Source of the DNA: CAYMJK01 sp043101635
GTDB lineage: Bacteria > Planctomycetota > Phycisphaerae > Phycisphaerales > UBA1924
Direction: 5' to 3'
NCBI GenBank assembly: GCA_043101635.1
Contig: JBICIE010000009.1
Location: 12,873 to 76,872, forward strand
Length of the DNA stretch: 64,000 nucleotides
Shown here: positions 32,421 to 39,852 of the stretch, piece by piece
How positions within the stretch are numbered: position 1 is the stretch's first letter
How the letters are laid out: each line of letters begins with the position of its first letter
The notes under the pieces: generated by a model
Seen by the model: only the letters and a program-made list of their open reading frames with translations
Database searches by the model: none
Told to the model about the DNA's origin: nothing
Position numbers and translations under genes: made by a program

Positions 32421-33950
32421 TCACGCACAGCCCGCGGCAAACGCGTTCTGGAAGCACAGGAAATCGAAGAAGCTCAACGAGCCGTCGCCGTCGCAATCGG
32501 CGGCCGGGTCGCCGGCCGCGAACTGATTCTGGAAGCAGAGAAAGTCGAAGAATGTGAGCGAACCGTCGCCATCGCAGTCGGCGATGCAGCGGGCCCCCTG
32601 CGGAGGAAGCTTCCAGGCGACCATGGCGGTCTGGCCCGTGGTGGCGTTGAACGTGCCCGTGGTGATGTAGACGCTGTGTGAGGCGTCGAAGTGCATGGCG
32701 CCGCTGGGCGCCTGGCGCGTGGTACCGCGCTCCAGTTCGAACCCTGTCTCCCGATCCAGCTTGAACAGGATCGTGTCGCCGCTGTACGGCGGCGAGGCCG
32801 TGCTTCCCAGCAGCAGCAGGTTGCCGAAGGCGTCGACCTCGATGTCGCTGGGAACATCGAAGCAGCGCTTGCAGGTCTGACCGTAGACGAAGTCCCAGAG
32901 GGACCCGCCGGTCTGAGCGTCCCGCTTCACGGCGTAGATCAAATCGTTGAAGTTGCTCTCGTCGCCATCGACATCCGCGTCGCCCGTGATGTACACGCCG
33001 CCCTCGCCATCCAGCGCGATCGACCAGGCGTGGTCGTCGATGCCGAACTGGTCGTAGGCCCGCCATATCTCGGCGCCCGTCTCTCCGTCGACCTTGACGG
33101 TGAAGAACGCGTCGCCGCCATCCAGACCCGTCCCGGTGACATAGATGTCGCCGGCGTCATCCATCACCATCGCCGCGGAGTACTCGCCGGCCCGCGTGCC
33201 GTAGTTGTTCTCCCAGATGATCGAGCCGTCCGCCGGATCGTACTTGAGCAGCACGTAATCCGGCTGCAGGTCGGCCATGACGCCGTGCGGACGCATGATG
33301 AGGTTGCCATCGGGCGCAATCGCCAGCTCCCGCACCGAATCCTGCGAATACGGCCCCCACGCCGGGCCGTCCCACGTGGTGTGCCAGACAGCCCGGTGGG
33401 TCTGATCGAACTTCACCAGCAGCGCATCGGAACCGTCGCCATTGGTCCCGCCGCCCACGAGGATCTCGCCATCGTCCTCGACCACGAGGTCATAGCCGGA
33501 CTCGGAGTAGCCCGGATCGGTGCTGAAGATCGTGTCCGACAGCAGCGCGCCGCTGGCGCGGTCGTACTCCAGCAGCAGCACCTGGGCCCGCTTGGACGCC
33601 GATGGCGTGTTGCCCGACATGTACAGACGCCCGCCCGGCGCCAGCGCCACCGCTCGCCCCTGGTCGTGCCAGTCGCCGGGACCGTTGTAGACGTGTTCCC
33701 AGAGAACCGCCCCGTCGGGCCCGACTGCCGCGGCGATCGTGTCGGTGTTCCCCGATGGTCCGGTGGTCCCGACCAGGTAGGTGACGCCCGACGCCTCCAC
33801 CACCGCGTCGGCGGCGCCGCTTGCCAGCGCCGTGCCGGTGTCGATCACTGTGACCCACTCGGGGATCAGTTCCTGCGAAGAAGCCGTCCCAGCGAGCACG
33901 GCCAGGGCAAGGGCGCCGCCAACGGAGCGAGTCGTCGTCTTGTGTGTCAT
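32421..33950 (-). CDS. Secreted beta-propeller protein with GC-type dockerin
   Basis: 509 residues from ATG at 33950. Signal peptide (SVGGALALAVLAGTASSQ). The body repeats a blade of the type GDIYVTGTGLDGGDAFFTVKVDGETGAEIW and GGVYITGDADVDGDESNFNDLIYAVKRDAQTGGSLW, as in SBBP/PQQ-like propellers. A CKRC pair occurs near residue 385. The tail has two dockerin units (ADCDGDGSLTFFDFLCFQN and ADCDGDGSLSFFDFLCFQN) and ends AFAAGCA. DNA of the dockerin repeats is nearly the same as in the downstream gene, which points to duplication or gene conversion. Function beyond a surface or extracellular role is unknown. Confidence 0.85.
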   Translation of the reverse strand: MTHKTTTRSVGGALALAVLAGTASSQELIPEWVTVIDTGTALASGAADAVVEASGVTYLVGTTGPSGNTDTIAAAVGPDGAVLWEHVYNGPGDWHDQGRAVALAPGGRLYMSGNTPSASKRAQVLLLEYDRASGALLSDTIFSTDPGYSESGYDLVVEDDGEILVGGGTNGDGSDALLVKFDQTHRAVWHTTWDGPAWGPYSQDSVRELAIAPDGNLIMRPHGVMADLQPDYVLLKYDPADGSIIWENNYGTRAGEYSAAMVMDDAGDIYVTGTGLDGGDAFFTVKVDGETGAEIWRAYDQFGIDDHAWSIALDGEGGVYITGDADVDGDESNFNDLIYAVKRDAQTGGSLWDFVYGQTCKRCFDVPSDIEVDAFGNLLLLGSTASPPYSGDTILFKLDRETGFELERGTTRQAPSGAMHFDASHSVYITTGTFNATTGQTAMVAWKLPPQGARCIADCDGDGSLTFFDFLCFQNQFAAGDPAADCDGDGSLSFFDFLCFQNAFAAGCA

Positions 33951-34130
33951 GGGGGGAGGTCTCCGGTCTCGTGGCTCTTGTGCGGCAGCAAAGCCGCTCG
34001 TCTCGCAAGAATGCAAGGTCGGCGCCATCTCGGACCTGCCGGTCTGTGAGCCGTGAGAGTGGCTCAGAGGGCCTCGTGAGGCCCTCCCCACGCGGGCGCG
34101 GCCACCACTGGCCAGGGAACGCCAGCAATC

Positions 34131-34158
34131 AAAAAACGGGCAGGCCGAAGCCTGCCCG
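34131..34158 (-). terminator. Rho-independent terminator of the ahcY operon
   Basis: On the minus strand: CGGGCAGGC-TTCG-GCCTGCCCG followed by six T. A perfect 9-bp stem with a stable TTCG tetraloop lies 56 nt after the ahcY stop. Confidence 0.93.
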
Positions 34159-34213
34159 CAACCCTCCTTGACGGGTCTTGACCGATCAGTGCCGCCCGAT
34201 CAATAGCGCCCGA

Positions 34214-35704
34214 TCAGTACCGGTAGTGCTCCGGCTTGTAGGGCCCCTCGACCGGCACGCCGATGTACTTGGCCTGATCCGGGCGCAGTTCGGTCAGGCG
34301 CACGCCCAGCTTGTCCAGGTGCAGGCGAGCGACCTTCTCATCGAGCTTCTTCGGCAGCACGTAGACCTGCTTGTCGTACTGCCCGGCGTTGCGGGCCAGT
34401 TCGATCTGCGCGATCACCTGGTTCGTGAAGCTGGCGCTCATGACGAAGCTCGGGTGCCCCGTAGCGCACCCCAGATTGAGCAGCCGGCCCTCGGCCAGCA
34501 CCAGGATGCTCCGGCCCGTGTCGGTGAAGCGCCACTCGTCGAACTGCGGCTTGATGCGCACGCGCTCTGAGGCCCGATCCTTCGCCAGACGCTCCATCTG
34601 GATCTCGTTGTCGAAGTGCCCGATGTTGCCGATGATGGCCTTGTCCTTCATCCGCTTCATCAGTTCAAGTGTGATGATGTCCTTGTTGCCGGTGGCGGTG
34701 ATGAAGATGTCCGCCGTCTCGACGACATCCTCCAGGCGCACGACCTCAAGGCCCTCCATCGCCGCCTGCAGGGCGCAGATCGGATCGATCTCGGTCACCA
34801 GCACGCGGCAGCCCTGCCCACGCAGCGACTGCACGCACCCCTTGCCGACATCGCCGTAGCCGCAGATCACGGCCACCTTGCCGGAGATCATCACGTCGCT
34901 GGCCCGGTTGATGCCGTCGATCAGCGAATGGCGGCAGCCGTAGATGTTGTCGAACTTGCTCTTCGTCACGCTGTCGTTGACGTTGATCGCCGGGAACGCC
35001 AGCGTGCCGGCCTTTGCCATCTCGTACAGCCGGTGCACGCCCGTCGTGGTCTCTTCCGTCACGCCCCTGCAGGCCTGGCATACCTTGTCGAACCAGCCCG
35101 GGGTCGAAGCGATGGTCTCGCGGATCGTGTGCAGGATCCACTTCCACTCCTCGGGGTCGGTCTGCTCGTCGTGATCCGGCACCTTGCCGTCGGCCTCGAA
35201 CTCGCGCCCCTTGTGCAGCAGCAACGTGGCGTCGCCGCCATCATCGACGATCTGATCCGGCCCCGTCCCGTCCGGCCAGGTCAGCGCCTGCTTGGTGCAC
35301 CACCAGTACTCCTCCAGCGTCTCGCCCTTCCACGCGAACACCGGGATGCCCTTGGGCGCCTCCGGCGTGCCGCCGGTCTCCGGGCGCCCGACGACCACCG
35401 CCGCCGCCGCAGGATCCTGCGTGCTGAAGATGTTGCACGAGCACCAGCGCACATCGGCGCCGAGTTCGGCCAGCGTCTCGATCAGCACCGCCGTCTGCAC
35501 CGTCATGTGCAGCGAGCCCATGATCTTCAGGCCCTTCAGCGGCTTGCTCTGCCCGTACTCCTCCCGGCAGGCCATCAGCCCCGGCATCTCATGCTCGGCG
35601 AGCGTGATCTCCTTGCGCCCCAGTTCGGCAAGCGCCAGATCGGCCACGCGGTAGTCCGCCTCGGTTGCGGCCGGGCTCCGGCCAGTGGTCGTCATCGTCG
35701 TCAC
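34214..35704 (-). CDS. ahcY: S-adenosylhomocysteine hydrolase
   Basis: 496 residues. It converts S-adenosylhomocysteine to adenosine + homocysteine using bound NAD. Motifs: [85 protein letters not shown]-site [28 protein letters not shown], and C-terminal [43 protein letters not shown]. Length matches the long bacterial type with an extra segment near residues 150-190. The GTG at 35704 (AGGAAG 5 nt upstream) or the ATG three codons on may be the start. It follows the SahR-like regulator by 36 bp. Confidence 0.97.
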   Translation of the reverse strand: MTTMTTTGRSPAATEADYRVADLALAELGRKEITLAEHEMPGLMACREEYGQSKPLKGLKIMGSLHMTVQTAVLIETLAELGADVRWCSCNIFSTQDPAAAAVVVGRPETGGTPEAPKGIPVFAWKGETLEEYWWCTKQALTWPDGTGPDQIVDDGGDATLLLHKGREFEADGKVPDHDEQTDPEEWKWILHTIRETIASTPGWFDKVCQACRGVTEETTTGVHRLYEMAKAGTLAFPAINVNDSVTKSKFDNIYGCRHSLIDGINRASDVMISGKVAVICGYGDVGKGCVQSLRGQGCRVLVTEIDPICALQAAMEGLEVVRLEDVVETADIFITATGNKDIITLELMKRMKDKAIIGNIGHFDNEIQMERLAKDRASERVRIKPQFDEWRFTDTGRSILVLAEGRLLNLGCATGHPSFVMSASFTNQVIAQIELARNAGQYDKQVYVLPKKLDEKVARLHLDKLGVRLTELRPDQAKYIGVPVEGPYKPEHYRY

Positions 35705-35740
35705 GTCGTCTTCCTTCCTGCGCGCCCGAATGAGCGCTGG

Positions 35741-36700
35741 TCATGTGAGATGCCCGGTGGCCACGGTCAATCCCGGACCTTTCGCCTCCGGATCCGATCG
35801 CAGCGCGCAAACGCGCAGCCGCATAAAGCCTGCCTGCTCCATCGCATCGCGCATCTGCCCATCGCTGAAGCCCAGATGCGCGTGGCCCATCAGTTGCCGG
35901 TACTCGTCCCGTCCGTGTTCGGCCATGTCCAGCACGAGCACGACACCGCCGCCGCGACCGCTCCGCAGAATCCTGCGGGCCTCCCGCAGCGCCCCCACGA
36001 CATCGGGCACATGGTGCAGCGCCAGTGCGAAGATCGCCGCATCCACCGCCTGATCCTCGATCGGCAGCGCCAGCAGATCGCCCTCGCGGACGTCCACGTT
36101 GGGCGCCTCGCCCAGGCGCTGGCGGGCCGCCTCCAGCATCGCCGGGGACTGGTCCACCGCGATCACGCGCCGGACCACGGGCGCCAGCAGCTCCGCGACG
36201 TTCCCAGCCCCGCAGCCAAGGTCCGCAACCTCCCAGTCCGCAGGCAGCAGCGACAGCAGCCCGGGCGCCGTGAAGCCGTGCCCGAACAGGCTCTCGCGGA
36301 CCGAGTCCCACTCGCCGGCAACCCGCCCGAAGAAGGTCTGGCTGTCCACCCGACGCTCGGCCACCACGGCGTGCAGCCGGCGCCGGTCCTCCTCGAGCTG
36401 CGGATCGGCCCCGAGATGCTCGCGCACCGCCAGCCAGACCGCCCGGGCGCCGTCGTCGAGGTCGTCCAGGATGAACCGATAAAGCGTCGCCGTTCCTTCG
36501 CTGCGCCGGGCGATCCACCCGCCGTCGGCCAGGGCCTTCAGGCGGCGGCTCACCGTCGACTGCGGCAGCTGCATCACGCGGGCGATCTCGCCCACAGACA
36601 ACTCCTCCGCCTCCAGCAGGCGGAGCAGTCGCAGGCGCCAGGCCTCGCCAAGGGCCCCGAGGCGGGCGCCGAGATCCTCAAGTGGTCGCGTGTGCTTCAT
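35741..36700 (-). CDS. ArsR-type repressor fused to a methyltransferase domain (SahR-like)
   Basis: 319 residues. Residues 1-85 are an ArsR winged helix (RLRLLRLLEAEELSVGEIARVMQLPQSTVSRRLKALADGGWIARRSEGTATLYRF). Residues about 140-300 are a class I SAM-binding fold: WEVADLGCGAGNVAELLAPVVRRVIAVDQSPAMLEAAR, then VDVREGDLLALPIEDQAVDAAIFALALHHVPD. ArsR-methyltransferase fusions next to ahcY are known as SahR, a repressor that responds to S-adenosylhomocysteine. Here it is just upstream of ahcY in the same direction. ATG at 36700; a perfect palindrome covers this start, as expected for autoregulation. The catalytic status of the methyltransferase domain is unknown. Confidence 0.87.
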   Translation of the reverse strand: MKHTRPLEDLGARLGALGEAWRLRLLRLLEAEELSVGEIARVMQLPQSTVSRRLKALADGGWIARRSEGTATLYRFILDDLDDGARAVWLAVREHLGADPQLEEDRRRLHAVVAERRVDSQTFFGRVAGEWDSVRESLFGHGFTAPGLLSLLPADWEVADLGCGAGNVAELLAPVVRRVIAVDQSPAMLEAARQRLGEAPNVDVREGDLLALPIEDQAVDAAIFALALHHVPDVVGALREARRILRSGRGGGVVLVLDMAEHGRDEYRQLMGHAHLGFSDGQMRDAMEQAGFMRLRVCALRSDPEAKGPGLTVATGHLT

Positions 36701-36718
36701 CCGTTCAGCCGGATGAAG
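36695..36718 (-). promoter_or_regulatory. Operator-like palindrome at the SahR-like/ahcY promoter
   Basis: Perfect 9-bp inverted repeat CTTCATCCG (36695-36703) and CGGATGAAG (36710-36718), 6-nt spacer. It spans the start codon and runs up to the -10 box, the normal place for an ArsR-type operator. Confidence 0.7.
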
Positions 36719-36722
36719 TGTA
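36717..36722 (-). promoter_or_regulatory. -10 box (TACACT) of the SahR-like gene
   Basis: TACACT on the minus strand, 16 nt before the ATG at 36700, touching the palindrome; this gives a short leader of about 10 nt with no ribosome site. Confidence 0.5.
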
Positions 36723-36740
36723 GAAGCAGGTCCGGGCCTG

Positions 36741-37421
36741 TCAAGGAGTCCCGCCGCCGGCCTCCTCCGGGATGATCGCGAAGGTCGGTCCGGGAATCTC
36801 CCCGAGGGCCCGGACCCGCTCTTTGATCTCCTCGTTCTCGCGGTCGATCCAGAGGGCCATCCGGTACCGCTCCAGGGCCATCTCGTTGGCCCCGATCGAC
36901 TCATAGAAGTCCGCCAGGGCCAGTTGTGGCTCCAGCGAGACGCCCCGGTCCAGCTTGGCGGCGGTCAGCAGGGCGGGCTCGGCCTCGTCCGGCAGGCCGC
37001 ACAGGGCGGCATAGCGGCCGAGCGTCAGGTAGTCCTGCACGCGCCCGGGCTGCTCGGTCCGCTCCCGGAGAAACTCGACCAGTTTCTGGGTCTGGCCAGC
37101 CTGGTACATCGCCTCGGCGAGCAGGTCGGCCCGGCTGTCGTCCCGCGGCTTGGCGTCGTAGGCCACCCACAGGTGGTCGGTCGCCTCATCGGCCCGCCCG
37201 AGGATCAGCAGCGACTTACCGAGCCCGAGGCGACCCTCGGTATCACCGGGCCGGACCTCGATGTACTCCTGGTAGTCCGCCGCGGCCGTCTCGTAATCGC
37301 CGCGCTCGAAGGCCCGGTTGGCGTCCCAGTAGACCTCGCTCGGCGAGCGGCCCTTGCCCTGCTGGCAGCCGCCACTTGCGGCGAGGCTGAGTGCAGCGAG
37401 AATCAAGCAGAATCGTCTCAT
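36741..37421 (-). CDS. TPR-repeat lipoprotein
   Basis: 226 residues. ATG at 37421 has GGAGC 7 nt upstream. Lipoprotein signal MRRFCLILAALSLAASGGC with a good lipobox (Ala-Ser-Gly-Gly-Cys). TPR-like helices follow (SEVYWDANRAFERGDYETAAADYQEYIEVRPGDTEGRLGLGKSLLILGRADEATDHLWVAYDAKP, and ALADFYESIGANEMALERYRMALWIDRENEEI). Likely anchored to a membrane, with TPR surfaces for protein contact. The partner is unknown. It stands upstream of the SahR-like gene by 40 bp on the same strand, but that gene has its own promoter. Divergent from the LigD-like gene. Confidence 0.8.
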   Translation of the reverse strand: MRRFCLILAALSLAASGGCQQGKGRSPSEVYWDANRAFERGDYETAAADYQEYIEVRPGDTEGRLGLGKSLLILGRADEATDHLWVAYDAKPRDDSRADLLAEAMYQAGQTQKLVEFLRERTEQPGRVQDYLTLGRYAALCGLPDEAEPALLTAAKLDRGVSLEPQLALADFYESIGANEMALERYRMALWIDRENEEIKERVRALGEIPGPTFAIIPEEAGGGTP

Positions 37422-37519
37422 GAGGAAGCTCCATCTTCGATCGCGCCGGGTCTCCGACCCGTGCGGCATCATCGGCAGATTGCCGCTCGCCGCGGCAGTC
37501 TGCGCCGCCGAACCCACTC

Positions 37520-37525
37520 TATCCT
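37520..37525 (+). promoter_or_regulatory. Leaderless -10 box (TATCCT)
   Basis: TATCCT ends 5 nt before the ATG at 37531. No Shine-Dalgarno is visible. Confidence 0.6.
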
Positions 37526-37530
37526 GAGCC

Positions 37531-37899
37531 ATGGGCGCCTGCGTCCTGCTCCTGCACGAACTGTCGGATGGCGACAGCCACTACGACTGGCTCATCGAGC
37601 CCGACCAGCCGGCGGACGCTCCGCTGCTCGCGTTCCGCGTCCAGGAGCGCATTGACCTCGAGATCGTGCCGAGCTTCGAGGCCGAGCGAATCGCCGACCA
37701 CCGACGCCGGTACCTGACCTACGAGGGCCCCATCTCCGGGAACCGGGGGCGGGTGCGCCGTCTGGCCGAGGGCCAGCTCGCGATCCACATTGACGAGGAC
37801 ACCCTTGTCGCCCGCGGCCGCGTGGGGCGCCTCGACGTCGTGTACTCGGGGCGCCGGCTTCATTCGAGCCGGTGGCGTTTCCTGGCGGCGCGGCCCTGA
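37531..37899 (+). CDS. Standalone LigD-N (3'-phosphoesterase)-like small protein
   Basis: 122 residues. It resembles the short planctomycete proteins that carry the N-terminal phosphoesterase fold of DNA ligase D: LLLHELSDGDSHYDWLIEPDQP (the H...HYDxxLE element), LAFRVQERID, then RIADHRRRYLTYEGPISGNRGRVRRLAEG (typically DHRxxYLxYEGPxSGxRGxVRRxxxG). The fold removes 3'-phosphates or ribonucleotides at breaks in NHEJ. No ligase or Ku gene is nearby, so a DNA-repair role is unproven; key histidines are partly replaced. The end is beta-rich (DTLVARGRVGRLDVVYSGRRLHSSRWRFLA). Confidence 0.6.
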   Translation: MGACVLLLHELSDGDSHYDWLIEPDQPADAPLLAFRVQERIDLEIVPSFEAERIADHRRRYLTYEGPISGNRGRVRRLAEGQLAIHIDEDTLVARGRVGRLDVVYSGRRLHSSRWRFLAARP

Positions 37900-38010
37900 G
37901 GTTCCGCTTCGTTCGATCCGCCGTGCCGGGCTTGGACGCGGCGCGCCCAGGGCCGGCCTTAGACTCCCCACCCGCCGGCCGGGGGATTGCGTGGGGCATT
38001 GGGAGTTGAT

Positions 38011-39360
38011 GTGAACGGGTCCCGGGCCATCCTCGTCCCTGATACTGCGCTGCAGCTTTGGGATCGCGTCCGGACGAGCCTGTGGTTCGTTCCGGGGCTC
38101 ATGGCGCTCGGGGCTGCGGTTCTGGCGGGGCTGGCGCCGGCGGTGGACGGGGCGGTCTCCGACGACCTGCTGCGCCGCGCTCCTTTCGTCTTCTCGGGCA
38201 GCCCTGTTGCGGCTCGCGCCGTGCTGACGACAATCGCCACATCGATGATCACCATCGCCGGCGTCGTCTTCTCGATGACGATCGTCGCGTTGCAGCTCGC
38301 CTCGTCGCAGTTCGGCCCGCGCCTGCTGCGTACGTTCCTTCGCGATCGCGGCAATCAGCTCGTGCTCGGCGCCTTTGTGGCGATCTTTCTCTACTGCATC
38401 CTGCTCCTGCCCCGGGTCGACGCCCAGGAGGAATCGCCATTTATACCGCACATATCAGTGACACTCGCGGTGATCGGCGCCCTCGTCGGCCTTGGGATGC
38501 TCGTCTACTTCATCGATCACGTCGCCCAGTCGATCCACGCCGACGCGATCATTCTCTCGGTCAGTCGCGAACTCGAAGGCGTGATCGACGAGCTGTTTCC
38601 AGAGTCAATCGGCGCGCAGCAGCCAGATGGCGAGGTCGCGCCGCCGCAGGCCGCTCCCGCGCTGGTCCGCGCCTCTTCCGATGGGTATGTCCGCTTCATC
38701 AACGGCGACGCCCTGCTGCGGATCGCCGCCGAGGCGGACCTGATGGTCCGCCTCGAAGTTGCGCCGGGCGGCTATGTCGTCCATGGCGATGTGCTGGCGC
38801 ATGTGTGGCCCGAGGATTCCACCAAAGAAGACGCAGTCGATGCGATACGCCGCGGCATCCTCATTGGATCGCATCGCACCACACTCCAGGATGTCACGTT
38901 CGCCTTCGAGCAGTTGACTGAGATGGCCTTGCGCGCCCTCTCGCCGGGAATCAACGACCCGAATACCGCGGGCCACTGCGTCGACCGGATTGGCTCGGGG
39001 CTGGCGCGGATGGTCGGCCGCCCGATCCCCTCTCGCGTGCGTCACGACGAGGCCGGCGCTGCGCGCGTGATCGCCGAACCGACCTCGCTGGAGCAAGTCC
39101 TGCGATCCACCGCCGAACCCATCGCCCGCAACGCGAGCGTGCACCTCCCGGTCTGGCTGCGCCTGATGATCGCGCTGCAGGGCGCACACGCCCGGGCCCG
39201 GCGCGAAGCCGACCGGGTCCTGCTCGGCGAAACAGCCGCACGGGTCGCAGAGGCCGCCCGGACTCGCTTCGAGTCCGAGGTCGATCAGTCCCGGATCATG
39301 GCCGCATCGGCCTGGGCGGCACACCCGCTCTCTGGCCGCCCCGGCCGCAATGGTCGATGA
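38011..39360 (+). CDS. DUF2254 membrane protein
   Basis: 449 residues. Four membrane helices: RTSLWFVPGLMALGAAVLAGLAP, VLTTIATSMITIAGVVFSMTIVALQLASSQFGPRLLRTFLRDRGNQLVLGAFVAIFLYCILLL, and VTLAVIGALVGLGMLVYFIDHVAQSI. SMxTIAGVVFSMTIVALQLASSQFxPRLLRxFxRD is diagnostic of DUF2254. The cytoplasmic C-terminal half has ALSPGINDPNTAGHCVDRI, also conserved. Function unknown; a channel-like role has been suggested for the fold. The GTG at 38011 is preferred, as GGGAG lies just upstream; a TTG eight codons earlier is an alternative. Confidence 0.88.
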   Translation: MNGSRAILVPDTALQLWDRVRTSLWFVPGLMALGAAVLAGLAPAVDGAVSDDLLRRAPFVFSGSPVAARAVLTTIATSMITIAGVVFSMTIVALQLASSQFGPRLLRTFLRDRGNQLVLGAFVAIFLYCILLLPRVDAQEESPFIPHISVTLAVIGALVGLGMLVYFIDHVAQSIHADAIILSVSRELEGVIDELFPESIGAQQPDGEVAPPQAAPALVRASSDGYVRFINGDALLRIAAEADLMVRLEVAPGGYVVHGDVLAHVWPEDSTKEDAVDAIRRGILIGSHRTTLQDVTFAFEQLTEMALRALSPGINDPNTAGHCVDRIGSGLARMVGRPIPSRVRHDEAGAARVIAEPTSLEQVLRSTAEPIARNASVHLPVWLRLMIALQGAHARARREADRVLLGETAARVAEAARTRFESEVDQSRIMAASAWAAHPLSGRPGRNGR

Positions 39361-39473
39361 CATTGTGCGCCAATCCGGCCAGCGGCCGCCGGGGCCGGCC
39401 GGTTTCTGGTAGGATGCAGGCGGCCCGGGCTCGTCGGGGGCTTCCGGGCCACACGACAACCGGAGGACCAGCG

Positions 39474-39818
39474 ATGCGCCACAGCAAGCCACTGCTCAGT
39501 CCCGAAGGCGGAGGCGGCAGCTCACCCCTGCAGGAGCCGCCCAAGCCCAAGATCCACTTCTTCGGGGATAGCGCCACCCACCCCAAGGGCGAGGAGGGGT
39601 GGCAGCGGGCCACCACCTCCACCGGGACCGGCGCCAGCCACGTCAAGACGTTCCACTGCAAGCTCCAGGGCGAGAGCCTCGAGTTCATTGACCAGCAGGT
39701 CAACGACTGGCTGGAAGCCCACCCGGACTACGAGGTCAAGCTGGTCACGACCACCGTCGGCGAGTTCAGCGGCAAGCTGGGGCGCGAGTTGCACCTGATC
39801 ATGAACGTCTGGGTGTGA
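39474..39818 (+). CDS. Small conserved-looking protein of unknown function
   Basis: 114 residues. ATG at 39474 has GGAGGACC about 8 nt upstream. The first 60 residues are low in structure (LLSPEGGGGSSPLQEPPKPKIHFFGDSATHPKGEEGWQRATTSTGTGASH). The last 50 fold as alpha/beta: VKTFHCKLQGESLEFIDQQVNDWLEAHPDYEVKLVTTTVGEFSGKLGRELHLIMNVWV. The C-terminal pattern (hCKLxxxxLxxxDxxINxWLxxHPdyEVK.v....G......E..l...vwV) is like short planctomycete proteins of unknown role. A TAGGAT element at 39410-39415 may be its -10 box. It precedes asnB by 35 bp. Confidence 0.75.
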   Translation: MRHSKPLLSPEGGGGSSPLQEPPKPKIHFFGDSATHPKGEEGWQRATTSTGTGASHVKTFHCKLQGESLEFIDQQVNDWLEAHPDYEVKLVTTTVGEFSGKLGRELHLIMNVWV

Positions 39819-39852
39819 CAGGCGCACGACGCCGCGGACCGATACACGCTGC

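Noticed and set aside
35705..35740. SAH or SAM riboswitch ahead of ahcY
   Set aside because: Only 36 nt separate the regulator stop from ahcY, too short for a known aptamer; control by the palindrome is more likely.
34616..36775. 719-residue open frame antisense to ahcY and the SahR-like gene
   Set aside because: It is the GC-driven shadow of two well-recognised genes; composition is Arg/His/Ala/Pro-rich with no domain.
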